Below, one piece after another: positions 35,744-45,300 of a DNA stretch of 64,000 bases. The translations under genes were made by a program, and so were the position numbers. This stretch comes from Pseudomonas sp. PSKL.D1 (lineage in GTDB: Bacteria > Pseudomonadota > Gammaproteobacteria > Pseudomonadales > Pseudomonadaceae). How positions within the stretch are numbered: the stretch's first letter is position 1; each line of letters starts with the position of its first letter. The stretch spans positions 434,001-498,000 of the forward strand of contig NZ_CP118607.1 of assembly GCF_028898945.1 (NCBI RefSeq). Reading direction: 5' to 3'. The notes under the pieces were generated by a model. The model searched no databases. It was not told the origin of the DNA and saw nothing but the letters and a program-made list of their open reading frames with translations.

Positions 35744-36547
35744 ATGGACAAGGTACTGAGCTTCCACCAGGGCTGTTTGCCCCTGCTGATCAGCATGCCC
35801 CATGCGGGCCTGAAACTGACCCCGGCGGTGCAGGAAGGGCTGGTCGACGCTGCGCGCAGCCTGCCCGATACCGACTGGCATATCCCGAGACTGTACGATT
35901 TTGCCCGTGAGCTGGGTGCAAGCGTTGTGGCGGCAGAGTATTCGCGTTTCGTGATCGACCTTAACCGTCCGGATGATGACAAGCCCTTGTATGCCGGGGC
36001 CACCACAGGGCTTTACCCTGCCACGTTGTTTGAGGGGCAACCGCTGTTCAAGGACGGGCAAGCACCTTCGGCAGACGAGCGGGCGACCTACCTTGAGCAC
36101 ATCTGGCGGCCCTACCACGATACCCTTCGAAACGAGTTGGCACGTCTACGAGCGTTGCACGGCTATGCCCTGCTGTGGGACGCCCACTCGATCCGCTCGC
36201 TGATACCGCACCTGTTCGACGGCAAGCTGCCGGATTTCAACCTGGGCACTTTCAATGGCGCCAGTTGCGACCCGGAGCTGGCCAATCGTCTGCAGGGCGT
36301 GTGCGCTGAAACCGAGGCGTACAGCCACGTACTCAATGGGCGATTCAAGGGCGGGCACATCACTCGCCATTACGGTGCCCCACATGACCATGTCCATGCG
36401 GTGCAGCTGGAGTTGGCGCAGAGCACCTACATGGAAGAGGTAAACCCTTTCAGCTACCGCGAAGACCTGGCGCAGCCAACCCAGGCGGTACTGAAAAACC
36501 TGCTGGAGGCACTGCTTGCCTGGGGCCGGGAGCGTTACGGCAAATGA
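35744..36547 (+). CDS. hutG: HutG, N-formylglutamate deformylase
   Basis: HutG hydrolyses N-formyl-L-glutamate to glutamate and formate, ending the five-step pathway that uses HutF. I chose ATG 35744 (MDKVLSFHQGCLPLLISMPHAGL), giving 267 residues. Family marks are LPDTDWHIPRLYDFARELGAS, FVIDLNRPDDDKPLYAG, LLWDAHSIRSLIPHLFDGKLPDFNLGT (metal-binding Asp and His) and FKGGHITRHYGAP. It is the last hut gene and converges on the giant gene that follows. Confidence 0.95.
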   Translation: MDKVLSFHQGCLPLLISMPHAGLKLTPAVQEGLVDAARSLPDTDWHIPRLYDFARELGASVVAAEYSRFVIDLNRPDDDKPLYAGATTGLYPATLFEGQPLFKDGQAPSADERATYLEHIWRPYHDTLRNELARLRALHGYALLWDAHSIRSLIPHLFDGKLPDFNLGTFNGASCDPELANRLQGVCAETEAYSHVLNGRFKGGHITRHYGAPHDHVHAVQLELAQSTYMEEVNPFSYREDLAQPTQAVLKNLLEALLAWGRERYGK

Positions 36548-36587
36548 AAGTGCCCGGGGCCTCTCTACGGCCCCGGTGCTCCAGGCT

Positions 36588-39500
36588 TCAGGGCAGATCT
36601 TTGCCTGCATGGTTGGTGAGTTCACGAATCAGCGCGCGCTCCTCTTGCTTCCATTGCTCCTGCAGCGCTTGCATCTGGGGGGCCAGTGCATCGATCGATT
36701 CATCCGGGTGCTGTTCGAACAGCGCCGCCTCGCGATCCAGGTAGTTGGCCTTGAGCTGCTGGAACCGTTCTGCATGCGTTGCGCGCAGGTGGTTCACCCA
36801 AAGCTCAAGGTCCTCGGCGAACGCCAGGAAAGCCTCGCCAGCCTCTGCCTCGCGCACTTGCCGCTCGACATTTTCCAGCTCTCCGCGCTGCAGCCTGGCG
36901 GCGCTCTCATACAGCATGTGATCAGCAGGCGCCTGCAAATCCAGCGCCGTTGCGAGCCTGCGCTGATACGCCAGCCGGACCTCGGCCTCATCGATCTCGG
37001 TATCCGCCTCGGCCTTGAGCCGGGCAATTTCATCGATCCTGTTTTGCCGGAAGAGACGACGGGTCAAGCGGTACAGGGTGTCGCCTTCGCCGTCTTGTGG
37101 CGATATGGCAGCCATCCTGCTGACCAGCAGTTGCTCTTCGATCTGCTTGAACACCAGCAATGCGCCGTCGTGGCAAGTGCGATTGGCCGCGGCATCCTGT
37201 GCCATGCCATTGAAGAGCAGGCGTTGCTCGCGATGTTCCGCCGCATACTGCAGGACCTCCCAAAGCCGCTCGATAAATGAGCTGCGACCCGTTGCGTTGC
37301 GGTAAGGCGCCGATTGCGTCAAACGCCCCGCCAGGGCCAGCAAGTCGCTGGCCTCTGCGCCCTGCTGCAACGTTTCCCAGGCACTTCGACGGCTTGCGAC
37401 CACGGTTTCGCCCATATCGGCAGTCAGCCATCGGCTAACATCCGGAATGTCACCCGGCGCCCAAGGCACTGGGCTGTGCCGGTGCAGGCTTGCCGTACTG
37501 CCGGTGCTGCCCGGGCTGCTATCAGTACTGCTTCCGGTGTCACTGCTGATCAAGTAGTCGGGTGGCATGAGGGTCAGCAGCTCGGGGGTCAGGTCCAGGT
37601 CGAAGGTGTAGCGGCGGTGCCGGCCGTGTGAGAGGTGCGCACGGCGCAGCGTTTCATCGTTCAGTGGGTTGTCTGCAAGTGATATGGAGGTAAAGCCATC
37701 ATGGCTTTCCGGGTTTTGCAGAATGTGCTCCGGTAGTTCGGTGAGCTGGTTATCGTCCAGATCGAGCACGTGCAGCGGCATCCAGTCGTCCAGCCACTCA
37801 GGCCACCGTTGCAGGCCAGCATTGCGAAGGGATAGCCGCTGCAGAGGGCGATGAATGTCGGCGGGGCTATGCAGTGCCGGCGCAAAATGGTTGCCGGACA
37901 GATCAAGGGCAATCAGCTCGCGCATGCCTGCCAAACTGTCCAGTGTTTGTTGATCGACCATCAGGCCTTGTTCGCGCAGATAGAGCTCGTTGATTCTGGA
38001 GTTGACCAATGCCGAGGGCAAAGTCCGCATGGGTTGCACGTGCCCTTCGAGCGTCAGCGATCTGAGCATGGGGGCAGAGACAATCAATGCATTCAACGCT
38101 TCAGGGGTAGCCGCCACTCTTCGCAGCCTGAGGTGTTCAAGGTAGTTGTAGAAGAATGGGGGCAGGCGGGGCGGGAAGTCGCTCAGCGCAACACCCTCCA
38201 CATGCAGGGTTGCGAAGTTCAGGCCACGGACCCGCTGGAGCCAGAAATCCAGAATCGACTGGCCGATCAGGGTGCGGTCGCGACGGGTTTGTTCGGTCAG
38301 AGGGGCTGAAGAGCTTGAGGCATTGGCCCAATGATCAACCGCATCGTGAAGCTGACGGCGTTCGTCCTGCAGCCCTGTAAGCCTTGCTTCCAGGCTTGGA
38401 GGCAAGTCCAGATTGAAACTGAAGCGGCGCCGCTGCCCGTCCTGAATCAGGTGCAGGTTGCGCAACTGGTTTGGCAGGATCGGGTTTTCCTCCAGCGAGA
38501 TCAATGTGTGGGGCCCGTTGCCAATTGTGTTTTCTTCAAGGTAATGAGGAATCACAGTCAGCAGGTTCTCGCGCAGCGATAATTCCTGAACGCGTTGAAG
38601 TGACTGTTCGTTGAGCCAGAGTGGCCAGCGCTCTATGGCCATCCGGTCCAGCCCCAGGTACTCGAGCTGCCAGTCAGGGAAGGTAAACCTGGCTTGTGAG
38701 TCGAAGCGATTGCCGCTCAGGTCCAGCCGGGTGAGGTACGAGCGGGAGGCCAGGCGGTCGATGTCCAGAGGGTAGAGCGCTGCATTCTGGTTAACGAACC
38801 TCAGCTCGCTCAGGTGCGGGAAGCTCCTGATAATCAACGGAATGCTGTTGGCGAATTCGGAAGCTTGCAGGTTGGGGCCATAGCCGCGATCGACTTCAAG
38901 GCTGTCCAGGTTGGGAAAGTGCCGGAACACATTGTTCAATTGAGCTTCGAAATGTTCCCAGCTCAGTGACCCGTCCCCCGCATGATCAAGCGAGATGTTT
39001 TGCAACTGCAGGCGACGCATTCGCGATGAAATGAACTCTGGCAACTGTTCGGGGAATTCGGCGATGAACATGTTCTGAAGCCGCAAGGTGCCTAGAGACT
39101 CGCCCAGCTCTGGTACGGCGTTGTGAATCCAGTGGTCCCAGAGCGCAGCTTCGATTTCGGCCCGGTTTGCCGCCCGCGCGCCAAAGCCGGTGACAAGGCC
39201 GGGGCCAGGTGCGTCGAGGCTCGCTTGCAGCTCCCTGCGCTCGGCAAACAGTTGTCTGATCCGGTCCTGAATTTGCTCCGGGGACCTGCCAGCTGCTTCC
39301 AGCGCTGTCAGTATGGCTTCGGAAGTCACGGTGAATTCCGGGGCCAGGGTAAGGTCGTTGAGCTGATGCAGCAGATTGGTGCGGCTCACACCCGAGCCAA
39401 AGCCCTTGCCCCCGCTCAAGCGGTAGCCGATACGCCCGTCAGCCAGCCGCATCGGTGACCTTGGGCCTGGACGCTGCATGTTGAGGGCCTTGCGTAATGC

Positions 39501-42167
39501 CCAGCGGGGCAGGAGCGGCAGCTGGGTAGCCTGGTCGCTCAGGGTCGGCCCGTCGCTGATACCCGCAGTCGCCAGGTGCTGGCGCTGTTCGTCAGGCAGG
39601 GCCGCCAACACGGCGTCGAAAAGGGTTGCATGCGTGAGTTGCCCAGGCACCACTTCATAACCGCTTGAGGTGCGTTTGATCACGTGGGGAGTCGAATCTT
39701 CAGGGCCGATACCGTCAACCCGTTCAGCTGCAAGGGTACCTTTGCGTAGCTCAATGGCGGTACTTTCCGACCAGCCTGGCACTTGTTGCAGCGCGTGCAG
39801 CATCAGGCGCTCGGTGTCGGGGTTGTCCACGCACTTGAGGAACAGCCCCTCGTAGGCTCGGGACAGGCGTAACTGTTGCTGGAAGTGGCGCACCTCGTCA
39901 CCGATGCGCTTGGGAATTTTGCCACCGACCAGCATCTGCTGTTCAGCCTGAGAAGCGTTGCCTAGCAGTTCGTCGATCACCACGGCGGGCAGTTTGGGAT
40001 AGATGCGCTGAATCACGGCAGCCCCGCTACCTTCGCTGGCCGGCAACTGACGATAGCGCGCCTCGAACTCGGCGTAGCGCGTCGCTGGCGAGGCTTCGGC
40101 GAACGTTTGCATGACTTCCTGATCCAGCCTGAAGCGTTGCATCGTATCCTTCAGCAGGGCAGGGAGCTGTTCGCTCTCGCTCAGGACTCTACGCAGCATG
40201 CCTTCGTCTATGCCGCTGACCGCCAGAATTCGCAGCGCAGTGGCTTCATCGAAAGTTGCGCCCATTGGCCCTAGCCGCCCGAACAGTTGCACGGTTTGCC
40301 ACTCCCGTGGCCGGTCCAGGCCATGCAGCCAGGCGCCTTCGTCGTTATGGCGCAAGGGCGGCGCGTAGGCGTTGGCTCGGCGGGGGTGTTCCAGGTGGTA
40401 GGTGCCTGAGGCGGATGAAGTCCTGACCGCATAGGTTTTACCCTCCAGTACAAGCCATTTCTTGCCGCCGTGGTGATAAAACCCCATTGCGTCGGGGCTG
40501 GCATCCGCCGGGAGTGACTGCTCCTGGACGTAAGGCGCCAGGTCAGGCCGCCACAGGCGCTGGTCACCGTTGGGCAGTTCGACGTCTTCAAGCTCCTCGA
40601 TGAAGGAGGGGGCTTCCACCGGCAGGCGCTTGAGCGCGGCTTCACGAAGTTCAGCCATCAGGGCTTTGCTACCGGCAGCGGCAATCACCATCATCGCCAC
40701 GTTCTCCAGTACATCCACCATGTACTGGAAGGCCTGGTGCCTGTCGTCGTTCGACCAGCTCTCGATGCCTTCGTACACCTCATAACCTAATTGCAGGGTG
40801 GATACGGCCAGCATGAATGCCCCAACCTCGGGTAGCACGAAGCCCACCAGATTGAGTGCATCGAAGGCCAGCGATTCAAAGTAAGCCAAGCGTTCCTTGA
40901 AGGTTTTTGCATCCATGGCCTTAGTGGGTACGGCATGGAACAAGGCGTCATCCCGATGCCGGATGAATGCCTGGTAAATCAGCTCGGCGCCTAACGGGTA
41001 GCTCAGATTGCGCGGTGTGATTGGCAGCACCGCGTGTGGGTCGGCAACACGCTCGTAGATGTTCTTCAGGGTGAAAGTCAGCGGCAACAGATGGTCTTGC
41101 AGTTTGCCGAGCAGGTTGGTCTTGCTGGCGTCGGGAATGTGCCCGGCAATCACTGCCAGGTTCTGTTGCACGCGGTCGCGCAAATCGTTACGCAGTGTCT
41201 CGAACGATGAGTACTCGCGCAGAGGGGTTTCGTTGTCCTGAGGCGTATACAGCAACGCCTCGCCAGACGCCGGCAGGCTGCGGGCGAAGGTGATCAGCAA
41301 CATGCCCGTCAGTTCAACGCCCCACAGCGTCAGGAAGCTGAAGGTTGCCTGCGGCTGCGCGGGGTCTTCCTTTACCTCCAGCGGGGTGCTCAGCACAGCA
41401 TCGTAGCTGGCCCTGCTGATCGCTCCCCGGAGAAAGGCAAGATGCAGGCTTTGCCTGAAAGCCGAAAGCTCCAGCGCGCTGAGCGTGTCGGCAACCGGCA
41501 TTTGTGCTTCTTGCGGCGTCTCACCGGCTGCGGGCTCCGGGTAATAGATCTTGTCCAGCATGGCGAAATACTTGCCGCCGATGTCCAACTCCCTGCACAG
41601 CGCGGCGAATGCTGCCGGATCGATGTTCACCACATTGTCGAATGGCGGGCCTTTCTGGTATCCGCGATGGTCGAGGATGACCGAGCGCATCTGCGGTGTT
41701 GGCACATCCAGCCCGCCCGGTTGGATTGCCGAGGCTTCGAAGTTCTGCAAGGCGTGGTGCTTCAACGACTTGACGAACTGCCCAGGCTCGGCAGCACCTT
41801 GCTGGCGCTGGTGAGCGTAGCCGACTGCGTCGAACAGGTAAGTCCGCTCTACGTCCACATCCAGCTGGAAATTGTGCTTGATAGCGTCGGTCAGCAATTG
41901 GGTGGCAAAGGTTACAAGCGACGGCAAGTGCCTGAACAGTTGATGAACCGCTTGCTTGTTGTCGCGGTAGTGCTGGTGCTCCTGGGCCAGTGCGTTGGCC
42001 ACGGCCGGGTAGTCTCGGCAGGCTTGTTCAAGCGTGTGCGGGGTATTTGCAAGTGCGTCGCGGATCGCCTGAAAGGTCTGCGCTGTCGCTGTCTGCATCC
42101 ACTTCGGCATCTTGTTTTCGACTGTAGTGAAATGGAGGCTGGCCTTGCTTTCATTAACGGGTGTCAT
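36588..42167 (-). CDS. Giant LRR protein with dermonecrotic-toxin-like N-terminus and C-terminal NEL E3 ligase domain
   Basis: The 1859-residue protein begins with a large region (about 1-700) of the DUF6543 dermonecrotic-toxin-like kind found in Pseudomonas, with a hydrophobic stretch near 450-470. Leucine-rich repeats follow in two blocks (about 1090-1260 and 1370-1520), with consensus LxxLDLSGNxF. A Ser/Thr/Gly-rich linker (about 1541-1578) leads to a domain of about 280 residues like the NEL E3 ubiquitin ligases of IpaH/SspH effectors. The catalytic cysteine is Cys1665 in TCHDGALLVFKQIE, matching the NEL C-x-D motif. Ubiquitin is absent from bacteria, so the target should be a eukaryotic host or predator. 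I see no signal peptide and no secretion genes nearby. It lies in tandem with a paralog. Confidence 0.88.
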   Translation of the reverse strand: MTPVNESKASLHFTTVENKMPKWMQTATAQTFQAIRDALANTPHTLEQACRDYPAVANALAQEHQHYRDNKQAVHQLFRHLPSLVTFATQLLTDAIKHNFQLDVDVERTYLFDAVGYAHQRQQGAAEPGQFVKSLKHHALQNFEASAIQPGGLDVPTPQMRSVILDHRGYQKGPPFDNVVNIDPAAFAALCRELDIGGKYFAMLDKIYYPEPAAGETPQEAQMPVADTLSALELSAFRQSLHLAFLRGAISRASYDAVLSTPLEVKEDPAQPQATFSFLTLWGVELTGMLLITFARSLPASGEALLYTPQDNETPLREYSSFETLRNDLRDRVQQNLAVIAGHIPDASKTNLLGKLQDHLLPLTFTLKNIYERVADPHAVLPITPRNLSYPLGAELIYQAFIRHRDDALFHAVPTKAMDAKTFKERLAYFESLAFDALNLVGFVLPEVGAFMLAVSTLQLGYEVYEGIESWSNDDRHQAFQYMVDVLENVAMMVIAAAGSKALMAELREAALKRLPVEAPSFIEELEDVELPNGDQRLWRPDLAPYVQEQSLPADASPDAMGFYHHGGKKWLVLEGKTYAVRTSSASGTYHLEHPRRANAYAPPLRHNDEGAWLHGLDRPREWQTVQLFGRLGPMGATFDEATALRILAVSGIDEGMLRRVLSESEQLPALLKDTMQRFRLDQEVMQTFAEASPATRYAEFEARYRQLPASEGSGAAVIQRIYPKLPAVVIDELLGNASQAEQQMLVGGKIPKRIGDEVRHFQQQLRLSRAYEGLFLKCVDNPDTERLMLHALQQVPGWSESTAIELRKGTLAAERVDGIGPEDSTPHVIKRTSSGYEVVPGQLTHATLFDAVLAALPDEQRQHLATAGISDGPTLSDQATQLPLLPRWALRKALNMQRPGPRSPMRLADGRIGYRLSGGKGFGSGVSRTNLLHQLNDLTLAPEFTVTSEAILTALEAAGRSPEQIQDRIRQLFAERRELQASLDAPGPGLVTGFGARAANRAEIEAALWDHWIHNAVPELGESLGTLRLQNMFIAEFPEQLPEFISSRMRRLQLQNISLDHAGDGSLSWEHFEAQLNNVFRHFPNLDSLEVDRGYGPNLQASEFANSIPLIIRSFPHLSELRFVNQNAALYPLDIDRLASRSYLTRLDLSGNRFDSQARFTFPDWQLEYLGLDRMAIERWPLWLNEQSLQRVQELSLRENLLTVIPHYLEENTIGNGPHTLISLEENPILPNQLRNLHLIQDGQRRRFSFNLDLPPSLEARLTGLQDERRQLHDAVDHWANASSSSAPLTEQTRRDRTLIGQSILDFWLQRVRGLNFATLHVEGVALSDFPPRLPPFFYNYLEHLRLRRVAATPEALNALIVSAPMLRSLTLEGHVQPMRTLPSALVNSRINELYLREQGLMVDQQTLDSLAGMRELIALDLSGNHFAPALHSPADIHRPLQRLSLRNAGLQRWPEWLDDWMPLHVLDLDDNQLTELPEHILQNPESHDGFTSISLADNPLNDETLRRAHLSHGRHRRYTFDLDLTPELLTLMPPDYLISSDTGSSTDSSPGSTGSTASLHRHSPVPWAPGDIPDVSRWLTADMGETVVASRRSAWETLQQGAEASDLLALAGRLTQSAPYRNATGRSSFIERLWEVLQYAAEHREQRLLFNGMAQDAAANRTCHDGALLVFKQIEEQLLVSRMAAISPQDGEGDTLYRLTRRLFRQNRIDEIARLKAEADTEIDEAEVRLAYQRRLATALDLQAPADHMLYESAARLQRGELENVERQVREAEAGEAFLAFAEDLELWVNHLRATHAERFQQLKANYLDREAALFEQHPDESIDALAPQMQALQEQWKQEERALIRELTNHAGKDLP

Positions 42168-42264
42168 GCAATGGTCCTTGATTGGGTTTGGACCGTTTGC
42201 ACTATCCTCAGTCGCAGCGGCGCGGCGTAGTAACTATCTGCCACGCCTTGGCAGCGAGGGGGTC

Positions 42265-42293
42265 GCGCCTGCCTGGTCAGGGCAGGCAGGCGC
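42265..42293. repeat. Hairpin between the two giant genes
   Basis: GCGCCTGCCTG pairs perfectly with CAGGCAGGCGC across 7 bp. It lies 39 bp after the stop of the upstream giant gene and lacks a T run, so it may be a processing or attenuation hairpin. Confidence 0.6.
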
Positions 42294-42331
42294 TTTGAAC
42301 TGACGCAAACGTTGCAATCAGCATTATGCAA

Positions 42332-45300
42332 TCAGCGAGGGTTGAACCCGTGCGGGAGCTGGAACGTCAAGCGCTGCCCTTGGGTACTGATGTGTTGCAG
42401 CGTGTCTTCGTCCAACGGGTTGCCTGTCAGCGCAATGGTGGTGCTGTCGTCGTCCACCACAACAGCTTCAAGCATGGCTCGGGGCAATTGGGTCAGCTGG
42501 TTGGCCTCCAGGTCCAGCAACTGAGAAGGCATGACATCGAACAGCCAGCCTGGCCAGGTTTCCATGCCAACGTCGCCCAGCGAAAGGCTCTTCAACTGCC
42601 CGGCAAAGTGCAATGGGCCTTGCAGCGAGGGGTGCAACCTGTTTTCGGACAGGTCCAGTACTTCCAGTGCTGGCAAGCGGGCGAGCAGTGCCATTGCCTC
42701 GTTGTCGATCTGCAGGCCGATGTTGACCAGTTCGATCTCAACCAGCGTCGGTAGCTCGGCCAGTGCGGCGGGCAGCGCCGGCAGGGACTGTACGCATTCA
42801 TAAATGGCCAGCGTGGCCAGGTTGCTGAATGGCCGAAGTAACGTGTTCAGTTGTGCGGTGCCCAGCTCCGCGCTCTCAAGGACAAGGCGGTCGACTGCTT
42901 CAGTGAAATAGCTCGGCAGGCCTTGTGGCAGGGTATTCGGATTGAGGTTTTCCAGGTGCAGCGGTGTCGAGGTGAAGCCACGCACCCTGCTTTCCCAGAA
43001 CTCGATCAACGCCTGTGCGACCAGTGCCCTGCTGGCAAGCAGGGTGGGCCTCGCTGTTACCCACTGGTTGAGGCCCTCTCGCAGGTCGGCCCGTTGGTCC
43101 GCTAACAGCCGGATGCGCTGCTGGATCTGGGGAGTGATGTCCAGGTTGAAGGCGAATCTGCGTGGCTGGCCGTCTTCACTGATTGCTAGCTGCTGGATCA
43201 GCGAGCCGGGCAGTGAGCTGCCCTCCAGCGACACGATCGTATGGCGCTGGTCGCTGACTTCATTGATGCGCAGAAAGCTCGGCACTTGGGTGATCGGGTT
43301 GTTGCACAGTGACACCGCTTCGATGTTGCCGAGCAAGGTCACGTTCAGCCAGTGGGGCCAGGCATTCAGTGACATGCGGTCCATGCCGAGGAACTGAAGT
43401 TGCCAGCCACCGACGACGGCATCCTGTGCCGGGGCCAGCGTATTGCCAGCGAGGTCCAGGTACTCAAGCGCTGCTGGCCTGGCCAGCAGGTCGATGTCCT
43501 GCGCAGAGAGAACCAGGTTGAGGTTGATGAGCTTGAGCTCCCGCAAATTCGGGAAATGCCTGCCAACCAGTGGCAGCCTGCCAGTCCATTCGGGCAGCGT
43601 GGCAGGGGCGTAAGGTTGCCCCACGGACAATATCTGCAGGTCAGGGAAATGCCGGAACAGGCGATTGAACGATTGTTCCAGTTGGTCGGCGGGGTGCTCC
43701 GGTGCTGTTAGAAGGTTGAACACCACGTCATCGAGTTGCAGGTGTTTGACACCCGAGGTGAACGTTACGGGCAGCGTTTCGGGGAACTCTTCAATGAACG
43801 CTGTGTGCAAGTACAGCGCCTCGGCAGCATCGGGGTCGCGGGGCAGCGCATGCTGAGCCCAGTGCACCCAGATTGCCGTGCCTATCATGTCGCGGCTGTA
43901 CTCACCTAGCTGCTGGTTGGCCAGCCGGACAGGTTCGGCACGCCATGCGTCCAGGCTGGCCTGGAGTGCGAGCACATGTTCCACGGGCAGCTGAGCGATT
44001 GCAGTCAGCACTTCGTCGTCCGTGACGGGCGAGTCGAGCAGCGCGTTCACGAACCACTCAGCGGGCTCTTGCGGCACGCCCAGGCGTGTCAGCAAGCGTG
44101 AGAAACGCGTGAAACGGTCGATCCTGGCCAGGTCGTTCACCAATGGGCTTAGCGGGTAGCCGACGCGGCCATCCGCCAGGCGCATGGGCGATCTGAAGCT
44201 TCGCCGTTGCATGCCCAGCTTCTTGCGCAAGGTCGCGCGGGGTAGTTGCGGGGCTTGTTGCAGTAGCCGGCGAATCGCCTTTGCATCGACGACGTCAGGC
44301 AACGCCAGTGCAGTGAACAGCGCATCGAAGAGGGTGGTGTGCAGGGGCGCCGCCGGGCTGGAAGGGAAAGGGGTGGTGACACTGTATCCTGTGGGGTATC
44401 GGGTGATGATCCTGACAGATTGCGCCTCATCCGGCCCGACGCTGTCGATCAGGCCCGGCTTGAAGCGCCCCTCGTGCAACTCCAGCCGCAAACCTTGGGG
44501 CCAGCTTTCCAGCAAGGGCACGGTGTTGAGGATCAACTGGTCACTGTCGGCATTGTGTACCGCTTCAAGGAACAAACCTTCGTAGGCCCTGCTCAGGCGA
44601 ACCTGTTGCTGGTAAACGCGAATTTCTTCACCCAGACGCATTGGCACCCTGCCTTCGACCAGTGCCGCCAGTTCACCGGAGGTGACGTTGCGCAAAAGTT
44701 CTTCAGTGACCACGCCAGGCAACTGCGGGTAGATGCGCTGAAGGATCGCCGCGCCTGGTTCCTGCCGGCCAGGCAGGGCTTCATACGCCACCTTGAAGGC
44801 TGCACTGCGGGTGTTTGGTGTGGCATCGGCATGTTCGCGGATGATCTGCTGGTCCAGCCAGAAGCGTTGCATGGTGTCTTCCAGCAGCGCTGGGAGGCGC
44901 TGGCTGTTGCTCAGTGTTCGTCGCAGCACGTCTTCTTCGATGCCTGCCACGCTCAGGAGTTGAGCAGCCGTTTGGTCATCAAACTCGCCATTGAGGTGAC
45001 CCAGCCGTCGGAACAGGCGCATGCCCTGCCACTGCTCAGGATTGTCCAGCTCGTGCAGCCACGCGCCGGCCCCGTTGTGTTGCAATGGGGGCTCGTAGCT
45101 CAGTGGTTTGTCAGGGTGCGCAAGCGTGTAAGTGTTAACCGCCATGGCGGGCTTTACCGAGTACAGCTTGCCGTCCAGAGGCAACCACGTCTTGCCCTGG
45201 TGGTGGTACAGGCCGAACTCATCTGGCTTGAGGCCCGCAGGTAGCACGATGTCGTGGGCAAAAGGCTGCAGATCAGGCGCCCACAGGCGCGTGCTGCCGT

